Of a DNA stretch of 64,000 nucleotides, positions 1 through 10,945 are shown in pieces. Every line of letters begins with the position of its first letter. Positions within the stretch are counted from its first letter, which is position 1. The DNA is from Flaccisagitta enflata (lineage: Eukaryota > Chaetognatha > Sagittoidea > Aphragmophora), in the NCBI GenBank assembly GCA_965153355.1, contig OZ231126.1:2728001-2792000 (forward strand), written 5' to 3'. A model generated the notes under the pieces. It made no database searches, had not been told where the DNA came from, and was given only the letters and a program-made list of their open reading frames with translations. The translations under genes and the position numbers were made by a program.

Positions 1-175
1 TGGGTATTTTTGGTCATTTTTAAGTTATTTTAGGTACTTAAGGTATTTTAGGGTACTTTCAGATACTTTTGGGTACTTTTTGGTATTTTTGAGTATTTTT
101 GAGTATCTATGGGTATCTTTAGGTGTTTTTGGGTATCATAGGGTATTTTTGGGTATTTTGGGTATTTTGACAACT
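1..175. repeat. TTTTTGGGTA-type minisatellite
   Basis: Degenerate roughly 10-bp units of the form GGTATTTTTG run from the window edge to about 175. A related array in the opposite orientation (TACCCTAAAG units) lies at 32760-32935. The interval 176-311 that follows contains no gene I can see. Confidence 0.7.
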
Positions 176-311
176 TTTTATTGGGCACTCGTTATAAGTT
201 CAGAATGTAACTTTTTTTGGGACAGTCGTTATGTAATTTGAAGTTGTAGAATGAAGTTATGTAGTCCGAAGTTATGTAGTCCGAAGGGATCTTTAATACT
301 ATTAAAGATCC

Positions 312-1480
312 CTTGTAAGTATGTAAGTATGTATGTATGTAAGTATGTAATTATCTAAGTACGTAAGTATGTAAGTATGTAAGTATGTAGGTTAGTATGT
401 AAGTATGTAGGTAAGTATGTATGTAAGTATGTAAGTAGGTAAGTGTGTAAGTATGTGAGTATGTAGGTAAGTATGTAAGTATGTAAGTAAGTATGTAGGT
501 ATGTAAGTATGTAAGTAAGTATGTAAGTATGTATGTAAGTATGTAAATATGTAGGTAAGTATGTAAGTATGTATGTATGTATGAAAGTATGTAAGTAAGT
601 ATGTATGTATGTATGTATGTTTGTACGTATGTATGGAAATAAGTATGTATGTAAGTATGTATGTAAGTATGTAAGTATGTAAGTAAGTATGTAAGTATGT
701 ATGTAAGTATGTATGTAGGTATATAAACATGTAAGTATGTAAGTATGTAAGTATGTAAGTAAGTATGTCAGTATGTATATAAGTATGTAAGTACGTAAGT
801 ATGTCAGTATGTAGGTAAGTATGTAAGTATGTAGGTAAGTATGTAAGTAAGTATGTATGTAAGTATGTAAGTAGGTAAGTATGTAAGTATGTGAGTATGT
901 ACCTAACTATGTAAGTATGTAATTATGTAAGTATGTAGGTATGTAAGTATGTAAGTAAGTATGTAAGTATGTGAGTGTGTAGGTAAGTATGTAGGTATGT
1001 AAGTATGTAAGTAAGTATGTAAGTAAGCATGTAAGTATGTGAGTATGTAGGTAAGTAGGTAAGTATGTAACTAATGTAAGTATGTAAGTATGTAAGTATG
1101 TAAGTATGCAAGTAAGTATGACAGTATGTAAGTACATAAGTATGTAAGTATGTATGTATGTAAGTAGGTAAGTAGGTAAGTATGTAAGTATGTATGTAAG
1201 TATGTAAGTAAGTATGTAGGTATGTAAGTATGTATGTATGTAAGTAAGAATGTAAGTATGTATGTATGTAAGTAAGAATGTAAGTATGTAAGTATGTATG
1301 TAAGTAAGAATGTAAGTATGTAAGTATGTATGTAAGTAAGAATGTAAGTATGTAAGTATGTAGGTAAGTATGTAAGTGTGCAGGTAAGTATGTAAGTGAG
1401 TAAGTATGTATGTAAGTATGTAAGTAGGTAAGTATGTAAGTATGTGAGTATGTATGTAAGTATGTAAGTAAGTATGTAGG
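312..1480. repeat. (AAGTATGT)n microsatellite, first block
   Basis: Degenerate AAGTATGT and GTATGTAA units are continuous apart from point changes. Long open frames on the minus strand (TYLHTY-type peptides) are translations of the array and are not genes. Confidence 0.9.
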
Positions 1481-1482
1481 TA

Positions 1483-1659
1483 CAGTTAAACCCCGCAATA
1501 ACGAATGTCAAGGGACTAACAAATTTTATCCACTATAGCCGGATTTCCCTTATAGCCAACATAGAAATCAAAAGAAATTGATATGAAGGGACCATGTTCT
1601 TAGATTTGTTATAGGCGGATTTCCATTACTCTTGGATCCGTTATAGCGGGGTTTAACTG
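1483..1659. mobile_element. pogo/Tigger-like MITE with TA target site
   Basis: A 177-bp insertion splits the AAGTATGT array. Its left end begins CAGTTAAACCCCGCAATAAC and its right end is the reverse complement of CAGTTAAACCCCGCTATAAC. TA is present on both sides (1481-1482 and 1660-1661). TIRs of this CAGT...CCCCGCTATAACG form with TA duplication are typical of Tc1/mariner-superfamily pogo/Tigger derivatives. It has no coding capacity. Confidence 0.8.
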
Positions 1660-1661
1660 TA

Positions 1662-2290
1662 TGTAAGTATGTAAGTAAGTATGAAAGTATGAAAGTATGA
1701 AAGTATGTAAGTATGTAAGTATGTAAGTATGTAAGTATGTGAGTATGTGAGTATGTGAGTATGTGAGTATGTGAGTATGTGAGTATGTAAGTATGTGAGT
1801 ATGTAAGTATGTGAGTATGTAGGTAAGTAAGTATGTAAGTACGTAAGTATGTATGTAAGTATGTAAGTAGGTAAGTATGTGAGTATGTAGGTATGTAAGT
1901 AAGTAAGTAAGTAAGTATGTAGGTAGGTAAGTAAGTATGTAAGTATGTAGGTATGTATGTATGAAAGTATGTAAGTAAGTATGTATGTATGTATGTATGT
2001 ATGTATGTTTGTACGTATGTATGGAAATAAGTATGTATGTAAGTATGTATGTTAGTAAGTAAGTATGTAAGTATGTAAGTAAGTATGTAAGTATGTATGT
2101 AAGTATGTATGTAAGTATGTATGTAAGTATGTAAGTATGTAGTATGTATGTAAGTATGTAAGTAAATATGTAAGTATGTATGTATGTAAGTATGTAAGTA
2201 TTTAAGTATGTAAGTATGTAAGTATGTAGTATGTAAGTATGTAGTATGTATGTAGTAAGTATGTAGTATGAAGTTATGTAGTTGTGTGTA
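1662..2290. repeat. (AAGTATGT)n microsatellite, second block
   Basis: This continues the array interrupted by the MITE at 1483-1659 and decays into AGTATGAAGTTATG units near 2290. Confidence 0.88.
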
Positions 2291-2362
2291 GTATGAAGTT
2301 GTGTAGTTTTGTGTAACTTAGCACGCGACTGTTGGCCTGTTGGGCTTGTTTGTTTCGTTTTT

Positions 2363-2680
2363 AGTCGCGGACATGCAACTACACCTTGTGTCAGGTCAGT
2401 TGGTAGGTCGGTAGGTCACATTTTTAGTTGCGGACACGCAACTCTATAAGAGGCTTTGTCCGTCCGTCCATCAGTAAGTTGGTTGGTCGGTTGGTTGGTT
2501 GGTTGGTTAGTTGGTCCATAGAAGTGATCGAGTAAAAAAGTGGGAAAACGCACATTACCGCCCCTGCCTACCCGTCCGCAACTGGTGGCCGTGTATCCGG
2601 CCTTGTTGATTTGCGAGCGGTTTTCGCATTCATGCTCCTGCCCAACCTTTTGCGACTGGACTGCCGTTTATCCGGCCTTT
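2363..2680 (+). mobile_element. F1 hairpin element, subfamily B, split by a second F1 copy
   Basis: The left part (2363-2425) starts with AGTCGCGGACATGCAACT, a decayed form of the B hairpin, followed by GGTCGGTAGGTC repeats. The right part (2608-2680) continues with GAGCGGTTTTCGCATTC and ends in TCCGGCCTT. The intact B copy at 17922-18083 reads straight across the equivalent point (CACATTTTTGAATTCCGAG), so the segment 2426-2607 is a later insertion. Confidence 0.75.
2426..2607 (+). mobile_element. F1 hairpin element, subfamily A, nested
   Basis: This 182-bp element opens with hairpin AGTTGCG-GACA-CGCAACT. It continues CTATAAGAGGCTTTGTCC with GTCC/GTTG tetranucleotides, then a GC-rich block with CCGTCCGCAACTGG, and ends CCGTGTATCCGGCCTTGTT. 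It sits after TTTTT inside a B element, and host sequence resumes directly with GA, so there is no target duplication beyond a possible TT. Confidence 0.85.
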
Positions 2681-2689
2681 TTTTTTTGT

Positions 2690-3062
2690 TTTCTTTTTTC
2701 AGTTGTTGCTTTTTTCGTTTGTTTTGCTTATTTCGTCTGTTGTGCTTGTTTCGTTTTGTTTGTATTGTTTGCTTTGTTAATTTTCTTTGTTTTGTTTGTC
2801 TTGCTTGTCTTGTTTCTCTTGTTTGTCATGTTTGTCTTGTTTGTTTTGTTGGGTTTGTTGGGTTTGTTGGGTTTGTTTGTTTTGTTTGGTTTGTTTTGTT
2901 TCGTTTGTTTGTTTTCTTTTTTGTTTGTTTTGTTTTTTGAATTGTTTGTTTTTGTTTGTTTTGTTTTTTGAATTGTTCATTTTGGTTTTTGTTTGTTTTG
3001 TTTTTACTGTATGTTTTGTTTTTTGTTTTGTCTTTTGCTTACCTACTTTTGTCTTCTTTGTT
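2690..3062. repeat. TTTGT-rich low-complexity tract
   Basis: About 370 bp of degenerate TTTGT/CTTGT pentamers. Open frames on both strands are compositional. No protein is called. Confidence 0.8.
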
Positions 3063-3285
3063 TCTTTTATAATAAGATACATGATGATTAATTGTTGCTA
3101 GCTACTTTTGCAGACACCTATGTCTTTATGACACTTTAATACTTCATTATCTATAAGCCTCCTTTCAAAATCTGTATCATTATCTTGAGATCTGGCGACC
3201 ACTTCCAAAAATGACAAACAAATTTGCCTCCTCTGCATCTATCTCTCTCTTTCTAAATTGCTCTCCCTTTCAATTTCGTTTCTAG

Positions 3286-3665
3286 GTACCGGCAAGCCCT
3301 ACGTTCCCGCCGACGGCAATGTATTCATTCGTCAAAAGTTCCAACTCTGGACTCGTCAGCATCCTCTCATCCAAAACGTGTACGCTTCCGGTATGAAGCT
3401 GAACTCGAAGCGGCCCGACGGGAACAGCGTCAGCAGCGACAGCACCATGTGGAACTACGTCAGGAACGCCTTCAGCATCAATCTCAAGAGGCAATTGAGA
3501 ATCGCGTCCTTCAAGAATACCGAGGAAGTTTATGTCGGCGGGTTTGGGCCGAATGGTGGTGGTGGTGGTGGTGGTGGTGGTGGTGGTGGTGGTGGTGGTG
3601 GTGGTGGTGGTGGTGGTGGTGGCGGTGGCGGTGTTGGAGGTGGCAACGGAAATGTCTACAAATAA
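3286..3665 (+). CDS. terminal exon of an unrecognised protein ending in a Gly run
   Basis: A pyrimidine tract and TTTCTAG acceptor precede a GC-rich reading frame that opens in phase 1 (GTACCGGC) and runs to TAA at 3663-3665. The protein reads TGKPYVPADGNVFIRQKF, then LWTRQHPLIQNVYASG and MWNYVRNAFSINLKRQL, followed by EVYVGGFGPNG and a Gly run of about 25 residues from a (GGT)n repeat, then GNVYK. Codon-like composition sets it apart from the AT-rich flanks. I do not recognise the domain. The upstream exons were not found; 3063-3285 holds no clear coding signal. The Gly tail could vary in length between individuals. Confidence 0.55.
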
Positions 3666-4123
3666 TTACAGGCCCTCGTTACAAACATTCCTCTCTCTAT
3701 GATGCTGTGTTGGTGTTGCATGTTGGTTGAATCCTGATTTCATTAATTATTGCTAATTGCTAAGCTCGACAAGTTTGGGTCACTCAAAACTGGCTCATCA
3801 TTCAAACGCATTTTCTGTAGAAATGAAGATTTTGTGATTTTTCATCATTCTGACAAAATTTAGTTCTGATTTTGCATTTGGACATCAAAATGTTTTAATC
3901 AACATGCAAATTTATTATTCGTTGGCAGGCCTGTATATAGGCCCAGGGGGAAAATACACCGCTTTTAGATCAGACTGTCGCGAAAAGAAGATATACTACT
4001 CCAAAACTATTCATAGTAATTAGTTTTTTCTTTTTTCTACTGATAGATAATTTGATTAAGTTTTGCTACTTGTAAGCAAAGAATGTCCCACCAACTAAAA
4101 GATTTAAGCCTCCTACTTACAAT
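3666..4123. other. non-coding stretch with a hAT-MITE-like fragment
   Basis: AT-rich with no convincing exon. Near 3928-3950 the sequence GGCCTGTATATAGGCCC resembles the left end of the hAT MITE at 49372-49722 and is probably a decayed fragment. The last 8 bp (CTTACAAT, 4116-4123) are the left target duplication of the element at 4124-5648. Confidence 0.5.
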
Positions 4124-4397
4124 TAGAGATGCAGAAGCGGTAGATTTTTGGACCGCTTCCGCTTCCGCTTCCAAAAGGCATATTTGAGAATTGACAGCTT
4201 CCGCTTCCGCTTCCGCTTCCACCATTTCAAAAAGCATAGCTTCCGCTTCTGCTTCCGCTTCCACCCTTTTAGAAGGCATAGCTTCCACTTCTTCCGCTTC
4301 CGCTTCCGCTTCCGCTTCCGCTTCCGCTTCCGCTTCCACATTGTTGAGTATTTCACTGTAACATTCATTTAAGTTATGTAAGATGTTTTTTATGTAA

Positions 4398-4559
4398 AAC
4401 AAGGCCGGATACACGGCAATCCAGTCGCGGACGGTTGGGCAGGAGCAGTAATGCAAAAACCGCTCGGAATTCAAAAATCTGACGGATGGACCGACCGATC
4501 TACCGACCAACCGACCGACCAACCGACACGGTAAGGTGTAGAGTCGCGTGTCCGCGACT
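4398..4559 (-). mobile_element. F1 hairpin element, subfamily B
   Basis: Read on the minus strand, it starts with hairpin AGTCGCG-GACA-CGCGACT (4542-4559). It continues with CTACACCTTAC and GGTCGGTTGG repeats, then GAGCGGTTTTTGCATTACTG, the 3' motif CCGTCCGCGACTGG, and ends GCCGTGTATCCGGCCTTGTT. Both hairpin arms and the 3' motif carry the B-type CG. Confidence 0.88.
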
Positions 4560-4769
4560 AAAAAAAGGGGGGATAAAATGGGGAAATATGAAAGATAATA
4601 GAAAATATGTTAATGACATAGATATTAGTATAATTTTTTTGTTGTCATTAGTTATTGCAATGAGTTTAAACAATCATTTTGTTTTTATTAATTTAAAAAT
4701 TTATGAAATCAGGTCTTAATGTATATGAGTCTTGCTCCTTTCCAATTAACCAATCAACTGTGAATAAAT

Positions 4770-4771
<2 letters not shown>

Positions 4772-4845
<74 letters not shown>
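4772..4845. repeat. (GA)n microsatellite
   Basis: A near-perfect GA dinucleotide run, followed by GACAGACAGAAA-type repeats up to about 4905. Confidence 0.9.
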
Positions 4846-4846
<1 letters not shown>

Positions 4847-4920
4847 GAATGAGTGAGCAAAACACAGACAGACAGAAAGAGATATACAGACAGACAGAAA
4901 AAAGTCAGATAAAGCAAATG

Positions 4921-5248
4921 CAGGGGTGTATATAGTTGAGCGGCTTTTGATTTTATTCCCCCCCCTGCCTTTGATTTTCTTCCCCGCGACGCGACGCGTC
5001 GCGTTACAAAATCTTTGATTTTCTTCCCCTCAAAGCTATAAAACGGTATATTTTAGGTTTAAATAGTGTTAAATTGTATTGCAGTAATTGCATTTTACCT
5101 TTTAGTACTACCAAAAGTGTTAGATCTTCAAAAATTTTCTTTTTTCTTTTTTTCAAACTTTTGATTTTCTTCCCCATCTCCAAACCCTTTGATTCTATTC
5201 CCCCCCCCCCCACCGGGGGGGGGGAATACTCAGCTTTATACACCCCTG
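4921..5248. mobile_element. hAT MITE with CAGGGGTGTATA ends
   Basis: A 328-bp element with left end CAGGGGTGTATATAG and right end CTTTATACACCCCTG. The 8-bp duplication AGCAAATG flanks it on both sides (4913-4920 and 5249-5256). The interior repeats the phrase TTGATTTTCTTCCCC and contains long C and G runs that can fold on each other. A related copy is at 49372-49722. No coding capacity. Confidence 0.88.
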
Positions 5249-5656
5249 AGCAAATGAAGAATGAAAGGATAGACCAACAGAGACAAACAGGTGAAGGAAA
5301 AATATACAAAAGCAATAAAAAAAATAATAACACCAAAAGAAAAAAAAAACAAAAAATGAATAAATTATACTAAAATAAGTATCATCAAAACTGACATGAT
5401 TATTGTCAAAATATTGTCAGGATCTGAAGTGGAAGCGGAAGCGGAAGCGGAAGCGGAAGCGGAAGCGCTTGATTATGTCCTTTCGCTTCCGCTTCCGCTT
5501 CCATTAGGCCTCAAAAAACGTTTTCGCTTCCGCTTCCGCTTCCACTTGATTTCAAAATTGCGCTTCCGCTTCCGCTTCCGCTTCCATGCTCAAACTACCG
5601 CTTCCACCCGCTTCCGCTTCCGCTTCCGCTTCCGCTTCTGCATCTCTACTTACAAT

Positions 5657-5998
5657 AAATGAATATTGCATATTTCACATTGAAGGATTTTTTTCCCAAC
5701 AATTTTTTCTTTACTTTATTTCATAGTTGTCATTTCCACACAAATTGAGCTTAATTGCTAGAATATGTCTAGAATTTGAGAGAATTTAATGTAGTTAATG
5801 ATGTAAGGAAAAAAAGTTCTCTCTGATTTTAATTTTGAACAATTTTCAGACAATTCTTCAAATTATCTACCACAGAAAAAAAGGAATCAAGTGGTTGTCT
5901 TAAGTATTATTTGAGTAAGATATCTTCTTGTCCGATCTTAAAGCGGTGTAATCAAAGGGTTTGGAGATGGGGCAGAGAATCTAAGGGGGGAAAAAGAG
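5657..5998. other. AT-rich intergenic sequence, nothing identified
   Basis: No exon, RNA gene or recognisable repeat end was seen in this stretch. Confidence 0.5.
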
Positions 5999-5999
5999 A

Positions 6000-6744
6000 A
6001 AATAGTCGCAAAAGCGTTAGATGGTCAGCGGTACCCGTTGCCCCTATGTGAGTATATGTGATGTGTGATGGTGAGAGGGGCAGCGGCCCCGAAGGGGCCG
6101 ATGACCCATGCTTAGTAAGTTTGAGCCTCAAGACTGTGATTTGAGCCATGAGGCTGTGATTTGAGCCATGAGGCTGTGATTTAAGCCTCGAGGCTGTGAT
6201 TTGAGCCTCGAGGCTGTGATTTGAGCCTCAAGGCTAATATTTGAGGCTTGAGGCTGGGATATGAGGCTTTAGGCTGGGATACGAGCCTCGAGGCTGGGAT
6301 TTGAGTATCTAGGCTGGGATTTGAGCCATGAGGCTCCTATTTGAGCCTCGTGGCTGTAATTTGAAGCTTTAGGCTGTAATTTAAGCCATGAGGCTGTGAT
6401 TTGAGCCTGAAGGCTAGGATTTGAGGCTTGAGGCTTGGATTTGATGGTTTAGGCTGGGATTTGAGCCTTGAGGCTGGGATGTTAGCCTTGAGGCTGGGAT
6501 ATAGGCCTCTAGACTGGGATTTGAGCCTCAAGGTTGGGCTTTGAGTCTTGAGGCAAGGATTTGGGCCTTGAGGCTAGAATTTGGGCCTCTAGACTAGGAT
6601 TTGGGCCTCTAGACTAGGATCATGGCCGCAGGGCCAGGATATGAAGGGGGTGGACGGAGGAGAAGAAGAAGGAGAAGGAGAAGAAGGAAAAATTTCCCTT
6701 ATGTGTGAAAGCATAGGTCATCGGCCCCTTCGGGGCCGCTGCCC
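6000..6744 (-). mobile_element. F2 inverted-repeat element with minisatellite
   Basis: On the minus strand the 5' end is GGGCAGCGGCCCCGAAGGGG (ending at 6744), then CCGATGACC, TATGCTTTCACACATA and a pyrimidine-rich TTCTCC stretch. A minisatellite of about 20-bp units (GAGGCTCAAATCCCAGCCTC type) follows. The inverted copy of the 5' end lies at about 6077-6110, and the 3' segment carries GGGTACCGCTGACC. The extreme 3' end near 6000 is degenerate, so that boundary is approximate. Confidence 0.75.
6120..6615. repeat. minisatellite inside F2 (GAGGCTGGGATTTGAGCCTC units)
   Basis: About 24 imperfect 20-bp units. The same repeat motif fills other F2 copies at 30540-30884 and 36180-36470, while other copies carry different arrays. 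Confidence 0.85.
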
Positions 6745-6854
6745 AAAAAAGCAAGTTTGGGGAAAATAAAACTTGGCAGTACCAAATCATAAAAACTGTT
6801 TAGTAAAACACAATTTAACACTATATTAACCTTTAAAAACACGATTCTATTGTT

Positions 6855-6943
6855 ATATGGGGAAGAAACTCATATATTTTGTAACGCGTTGAAAGGCAAG
6901 GGGGGGTGAATTAATCAAAGGTTATGGAACTATACACACCCCT
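6855..6943. mobile_element. right-end fragment of a hAT MITE
   Basis: GGGGAAGAAACTC, a G run and AATTAATCAAAGG are followed by the terminus CTATACACACCCCTG, matching the right end of the copies at 4921-5248 and 49372-49722. The left end is missing. Confidence 0.6.
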
Positions 6944-7520
6944 GTTCGGCGGAGATCCGCTGTAAATTAATTTTTACACTCTTATTTTGTCAGGATTTTT
7001 TTCGTTTCAATCTGAAAAATTTGCGTTGATACGTCTTGTTTTCAGTCGATAATAGAACTCCAGATAACTGATACAGTGATACCGAAAATTAGTTATTTCG
7101 CAGGAGGCTAGAGTAGATCCCGTGTAGAAGTGGGGAATGAATAGCTTAGTTGGTTGGAAAAAAGTCGAAGTTATGAAGAATCTTCGAATTTTGTTTGAAA
7201 AAAGTAATAGTTTCTCGACTTTTGTTTGGATGAAAATTAATGTTTTGAAGATTTTTAGAATTTTTTTGGAACTGTAAAAGAAAACGGGGTTCCCTTTGTT
7301 TTTGAGGCGTTTGAGCAAGTTGCTATATTTGGGGCTCAAAATGAAAATTATGTATACAATTTTGGGGTTTTGACCGTCTTTAGATGGCGCCAAGCAGAAA
7401 TCCGTGCGATCAATATTTTTAGTAACAAACCTTTAAACTGGATCATTTAATCATGCATATCAATTTTTTGCATTAAGCCCTTAACTCTGATCATTTCTGC
7501 TTAATTCTGGAGACAAGAGA
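6944..7520. other. AT-rich intergenic sequence, nothing identified
   Basis: A 128-residue minus-strand open frame lies here (7007-7393). Its composition is that of AT-rich non-coding DNA and no domain is visible, so no gene is called. Confidence 0.45.
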
Positions 7521-8310
7521 AAAGAGAGAGAGAGAGAGAGAGAGAGAAATAGGGAGAGAGAGAATGTGTATGAGACGGAGAGAGAGTTGAACAAGGCCGA
7601 GAGATATCCAATGGATGCGTCCTCTTTAGATTAGTTATTAAGATATAAGTTTTTAAGATAGGAAGATATTAAGATTTTATGATATGAAGATATAAAGAAA
7701 CTGAGATTTATAGAAAAAAAAACTGATTCCTCCCACTTTCCTACACCTCCCCAGCCCCCACGCCTCCCCAACCCCACGCCTCCCCACCCACCACGCCTCA
7801 CCAGCCCCCCCACGCCTCCCTAACCCTCCCCAGCCCCCCACGCCTCCCTAACCCTCCCCACGCCTCCCCATCCCCATACGCCTCCCCTTTTTCCCACGCC
7901 TCCCAACCCCCTACACCTCCCCCATGCCTCCCCTCCCCCAACACCTCTTCCTCAAAAAGAGACATGAAGGGACTTGGAGAGACATGGAGAGACATGAGGA
8001 AACATGTGGAGACATGACAGACATGAAGAGACATTTAGAGACATGAGAGAAATAAGAGAAATAAGCGAAATAAGAGACATAAGAGAGATAAGAAAAATAA
8101 AAGAAGTAAGAGACATAAGAGATGTATAAGACGTAAGAGACGTAAGAGACAGTAAGAGACTAGGAGACATATAGGAGACAAAAGAGACATAAGAGACAAA
8201 AGAGGCAAAAGAGGTAAAAGAGACAAAAGAGACAAAAGAGGCGAAAGAGACATAAGAGACAAAAGAGATATAAGAGAGATAAATACATGAAGAGACATGA
8301 AGAGAAATAA
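7521..8310. repeat. GA run, C-rich minisatellite and GAGACATAA minisatellite
   Basis: A GA run occupies 7523-7547. Units such as CCCCACGCCTCCCCAACC follow from about 7725 to 7945. AGAGACATGAAGAGACA-type 9-bp units run from 7960 to 8310. Reverse-strand frames such as SLISLISLMSL are translated repeat. Confidence 0.85.
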
Positions 8311-8619
8311 AGAGATAAGCTCAGAAGTCGCTTTTAGAAATGTTTTTTTTCTTGTTTCCGACCTTCCAAGGGACAGAGCCTTTTATAGAGATGCAAGGAC
8401 GCATCCAAAAAGGTGTTGCAATAAAATATAATATGATAAAAGATGTCACACCACAACTCAGCTTCCAGAACATTTTTAGGTGCGCCATAGCACCTCTATG
8501 AGAGGCTCTGTCTGTCGGTCGGTTGGTTGGTTTGTCGGTCACGTCACGCTCGAGTTGAAAATCATGAAAAGAAGCAAAAATCACTGGAAATGATTCAGAA
8601 ATATGCTAGGATGATTTTT

Positions 8620-8637
8620 AGATGCGCCATAGCATCT
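8620..8637 (+). repeat. F1 hairpin, subfamily E (also 12424-12441)
   Basis: AGATGC-GCCATA-GCATCT follows a T-run inside the D element. Compared with D (AGGTGC/GCACCT), one base pair of the stem is swapped from G-C to A-T on both arms. The same nested position occurs at 12424-12441. No matching 3' end (GGCGCATC) was found, so E is represented here only by 5' ends. Confidence 0.7.
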
Positions 8638-8699
8638 CTATAAGATGTTTGAAATCAATAGAAAACTCATTTCTTTCATCATAAATGATACTAATATAT

Positions 8700-10530
8700 C
8701 AAAAATGATATATATCATAAATGATATAATATATATCATATCTATATCATCATATATATCATATATATCATATATATCATATATATATATATATACCATA
8801 TCTATATATCATATATCATATATCATATCTATATATCATATATCATATATCATATCATATATCATATCATATATCATATCATATATCATATATCATATAT
8901 CATATATCATATATCATATCATATATCATATATCATATATCATATCATATATCATATCATATATCATATCATATATCATATCATATATTATATCATATAT
9001 CTTATCATATGTCATATCATATCATATATCATATATCATATATCATATATCATACATCATATCATATATTATATCATATATCTTATCATATATCTTATCA
9101 TATGTCATATCATATCATATATCATATCATATATCATAACATATATTATATCATTTATCATATCATATATCATATATCATATCTTATATCATATCGTATA
9201 TCATATCATATATCATATCATATACCATATATCATATCATATATCATATCATATATCATATCATATCAGATATAATATCATATCATATGAAAGTTGGACA
9301 ACACTACTACTCAACCCTACTTTACTTAAGGATGAGAGCCTTTGGAGCTCTCACTGGTGTTTAATCCGGACCCATCACAACTATCCTTAGTATTCAAAAT
9401 AACTAAGTCTATCTCAACATAATCATGAAATAATTCAAGACAACAATCCAACCAGGAACCAACCAGGAAAAAATCAATAATTCTAACCTGTTTGCTACAA
9501 GTACCAGTGACAAGAAAGAGTACCAGACGATTGTGCTGTTTTGGACCACACATCCATCTGATCTTCCCATTGTAAAAGGTTCATGCAACCCACAACCTAA
9601 AATCAAAATCCTTTCCACTGATTGAGACCATTCCCTCAAACATTTCATGTCAACCCAAAATAAAAAGATGCAAAGTAGTCAGCACATCCCTATTATTTAT
9701 AGTGAACAAATAACCAAATGATGATGTAGCTATCCAAGGATAATCTAGATATCAAAGGCAATGTTGTCAAAAACCATACCATTAGAGGCAAGAATCGAGA
9801 ATCAACCATATGGGATCGCCGGCATTCTATACCATGGCACTGAAATATATGAAAGTTGGACAACACTACTACTCAACCCTACTTTACATAAGGATGAGAG
9901 CCTTTGGAGCTCTCACTGGTGTTTAATCCGGACCCATCACAACTATCCTTAGTATTCAAAATAAATAATCATATATCATATATTATATCATATATCATAT
10001 CGTATATCATATCATATATCATATCATATATCATATCATATATCATATCATATATCATATATCATATCATATATCATATCATATATCATATATCATATAT
10101 CATATATCATATCATATATCATATCATATATCATATCATATCATATATCATATCATATATCATATCATATCATATATCATATCATATATCATATCATATA
10201 TCATATCATATATCATATCATATATCATATCATATATCATATCATATATCATATATCATATATCATATCATATATCATATCATATATCATATCATATATC
10301 ATATCATATGTCATATCATATGTCATATCATATATCATATCATATATCATATCATATATCATATCATATATCATATCATATATCATATCATATATCATAT
10401 CACATATCATATCATATATCATATATCATATCATATATCATATATATCATATATATCATATATATCATATATATCATATATATCATATATATCATATATA
10501 TCATATATATCATATATATCATATATATCA
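8700..10530. repeat. TATCATATCA satellite blocks
   Basis: Two blocks (about 8700-9285 and 9966-10530) of TATCA/ATATC units with a predominant 10-bp spacing. Shorter blocks occur at 12555-12780, 12885-13430, 14146-14520 and 15233-15612. Continuous open frames such as SYHISYIIS are translated satellite. Confidence 0.9.
9286..9963. repeat. cassette bounded by 117-bp direct repeats inside the satellite
   Basis: The segment starting ATATGAAAGTTGGACAACAC and ending TTCAAAATAA occurs at 9286-9402 and 9847-9963 with very few differences. A unique 445-bp stretch lies between them. Both outer edges abut AT satellite. It could be a decayed retroelement with terminal repeats or a local duplication; no coding domain is visible in the middle. 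Confidence 0.7.
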
Positions 10531-10554
10531 GAAATGATACTAATATAATCAGCT

Positions 10555-10945
10555 ACGGTTAGGTCTTATAGAGCTGGGGATAGGTCGGATAGGTCTGGTG
10601 ATAGGTCGGATAGGTCTTAGGATAGGTCTGATAGAGCTGGGGATAGGTCTGATAGAGCTGGGTATAGGTCTGATAGAGCTGGTGATAGGTCTGATAGAGC
10701 TGGTGATAGGTCTGATAGAGCTTGGGAAAGGTCTGATAGAGCTCGGGAGAGGCCTGATAGAGCTCGGGATAGGTCTTATAGAGCTAGGAATGGTCTGATA
10801 GAGCTAGGGATAGGTCTGATGGAGCTAGGGATAGCTATGGATTAATAATGCCCGGCGGGATAGGTCTGATAGAGCTAGGAATGGTCTGATAGAGCTAGGG
10901 ATAGGTCTGATGGAGCTAGGGATAGCTATGAATAAATAACACTCG
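10555..10945. repeat. GATAGGTCTGATAGAGCTGG minisatellite
   Basis: About 18 units of 20-22 bp. The same array, with nearly identical unit order, recurs at about 13450-13790, 14535-14870 and 15625-15965, always just upstream of the GGCGCACCGTCTTGG 3' end. Confidence 0.88.

Larger units (their letters stand above)
4124..5648. mobile_element. non-autonomous hAT-type element with GCTTCC subterminal repeats
   Basis: The left end is TAGAGATGCAGAAGCGG and the right end is its inverted copy, CCGCTTCTGCATCTCTA. The 8-bp direct duplication CTTACAAT flanks it (4116-4123 and 5649-5656). Eight-bp duplications and TAGRGATGCA-like ends are characteristic of hAT transposons. Both subterminal zones (about 4150-4340 and 5430-5640) are packed with GCTTCC/GGAAGC hexamers separated by about 30-bp unique spacers. 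The interior holds an F1-B element (4398-4559) and a second hAT MITE (4921-5248). No transposase frame is visible. Confidence 0.85.

Noticed and set aside
392-1511. Minus-strand open frames of TYLHTYILTY-type peptides
   Set aside because: They are direct translations of the (AAGTATGT)n microsatellite, in several frames at once.
4037-4522. Glu/Ala repeat protein (EAEAEAEA)
   Set aside because: Translation of GCTTCC hexamers in the subterminal zone of a hAT-type element.
6120-6615. CRISPR-like array
   Set aside because: Units are contiguous and imperfect with no unique spacers, and the genome is eukaryotic.
8645-10562. Long frames encoding SYHISYIISY repeats
   Set aside because: Translated TATCA satellite with a 10-bp period; open on both strands.
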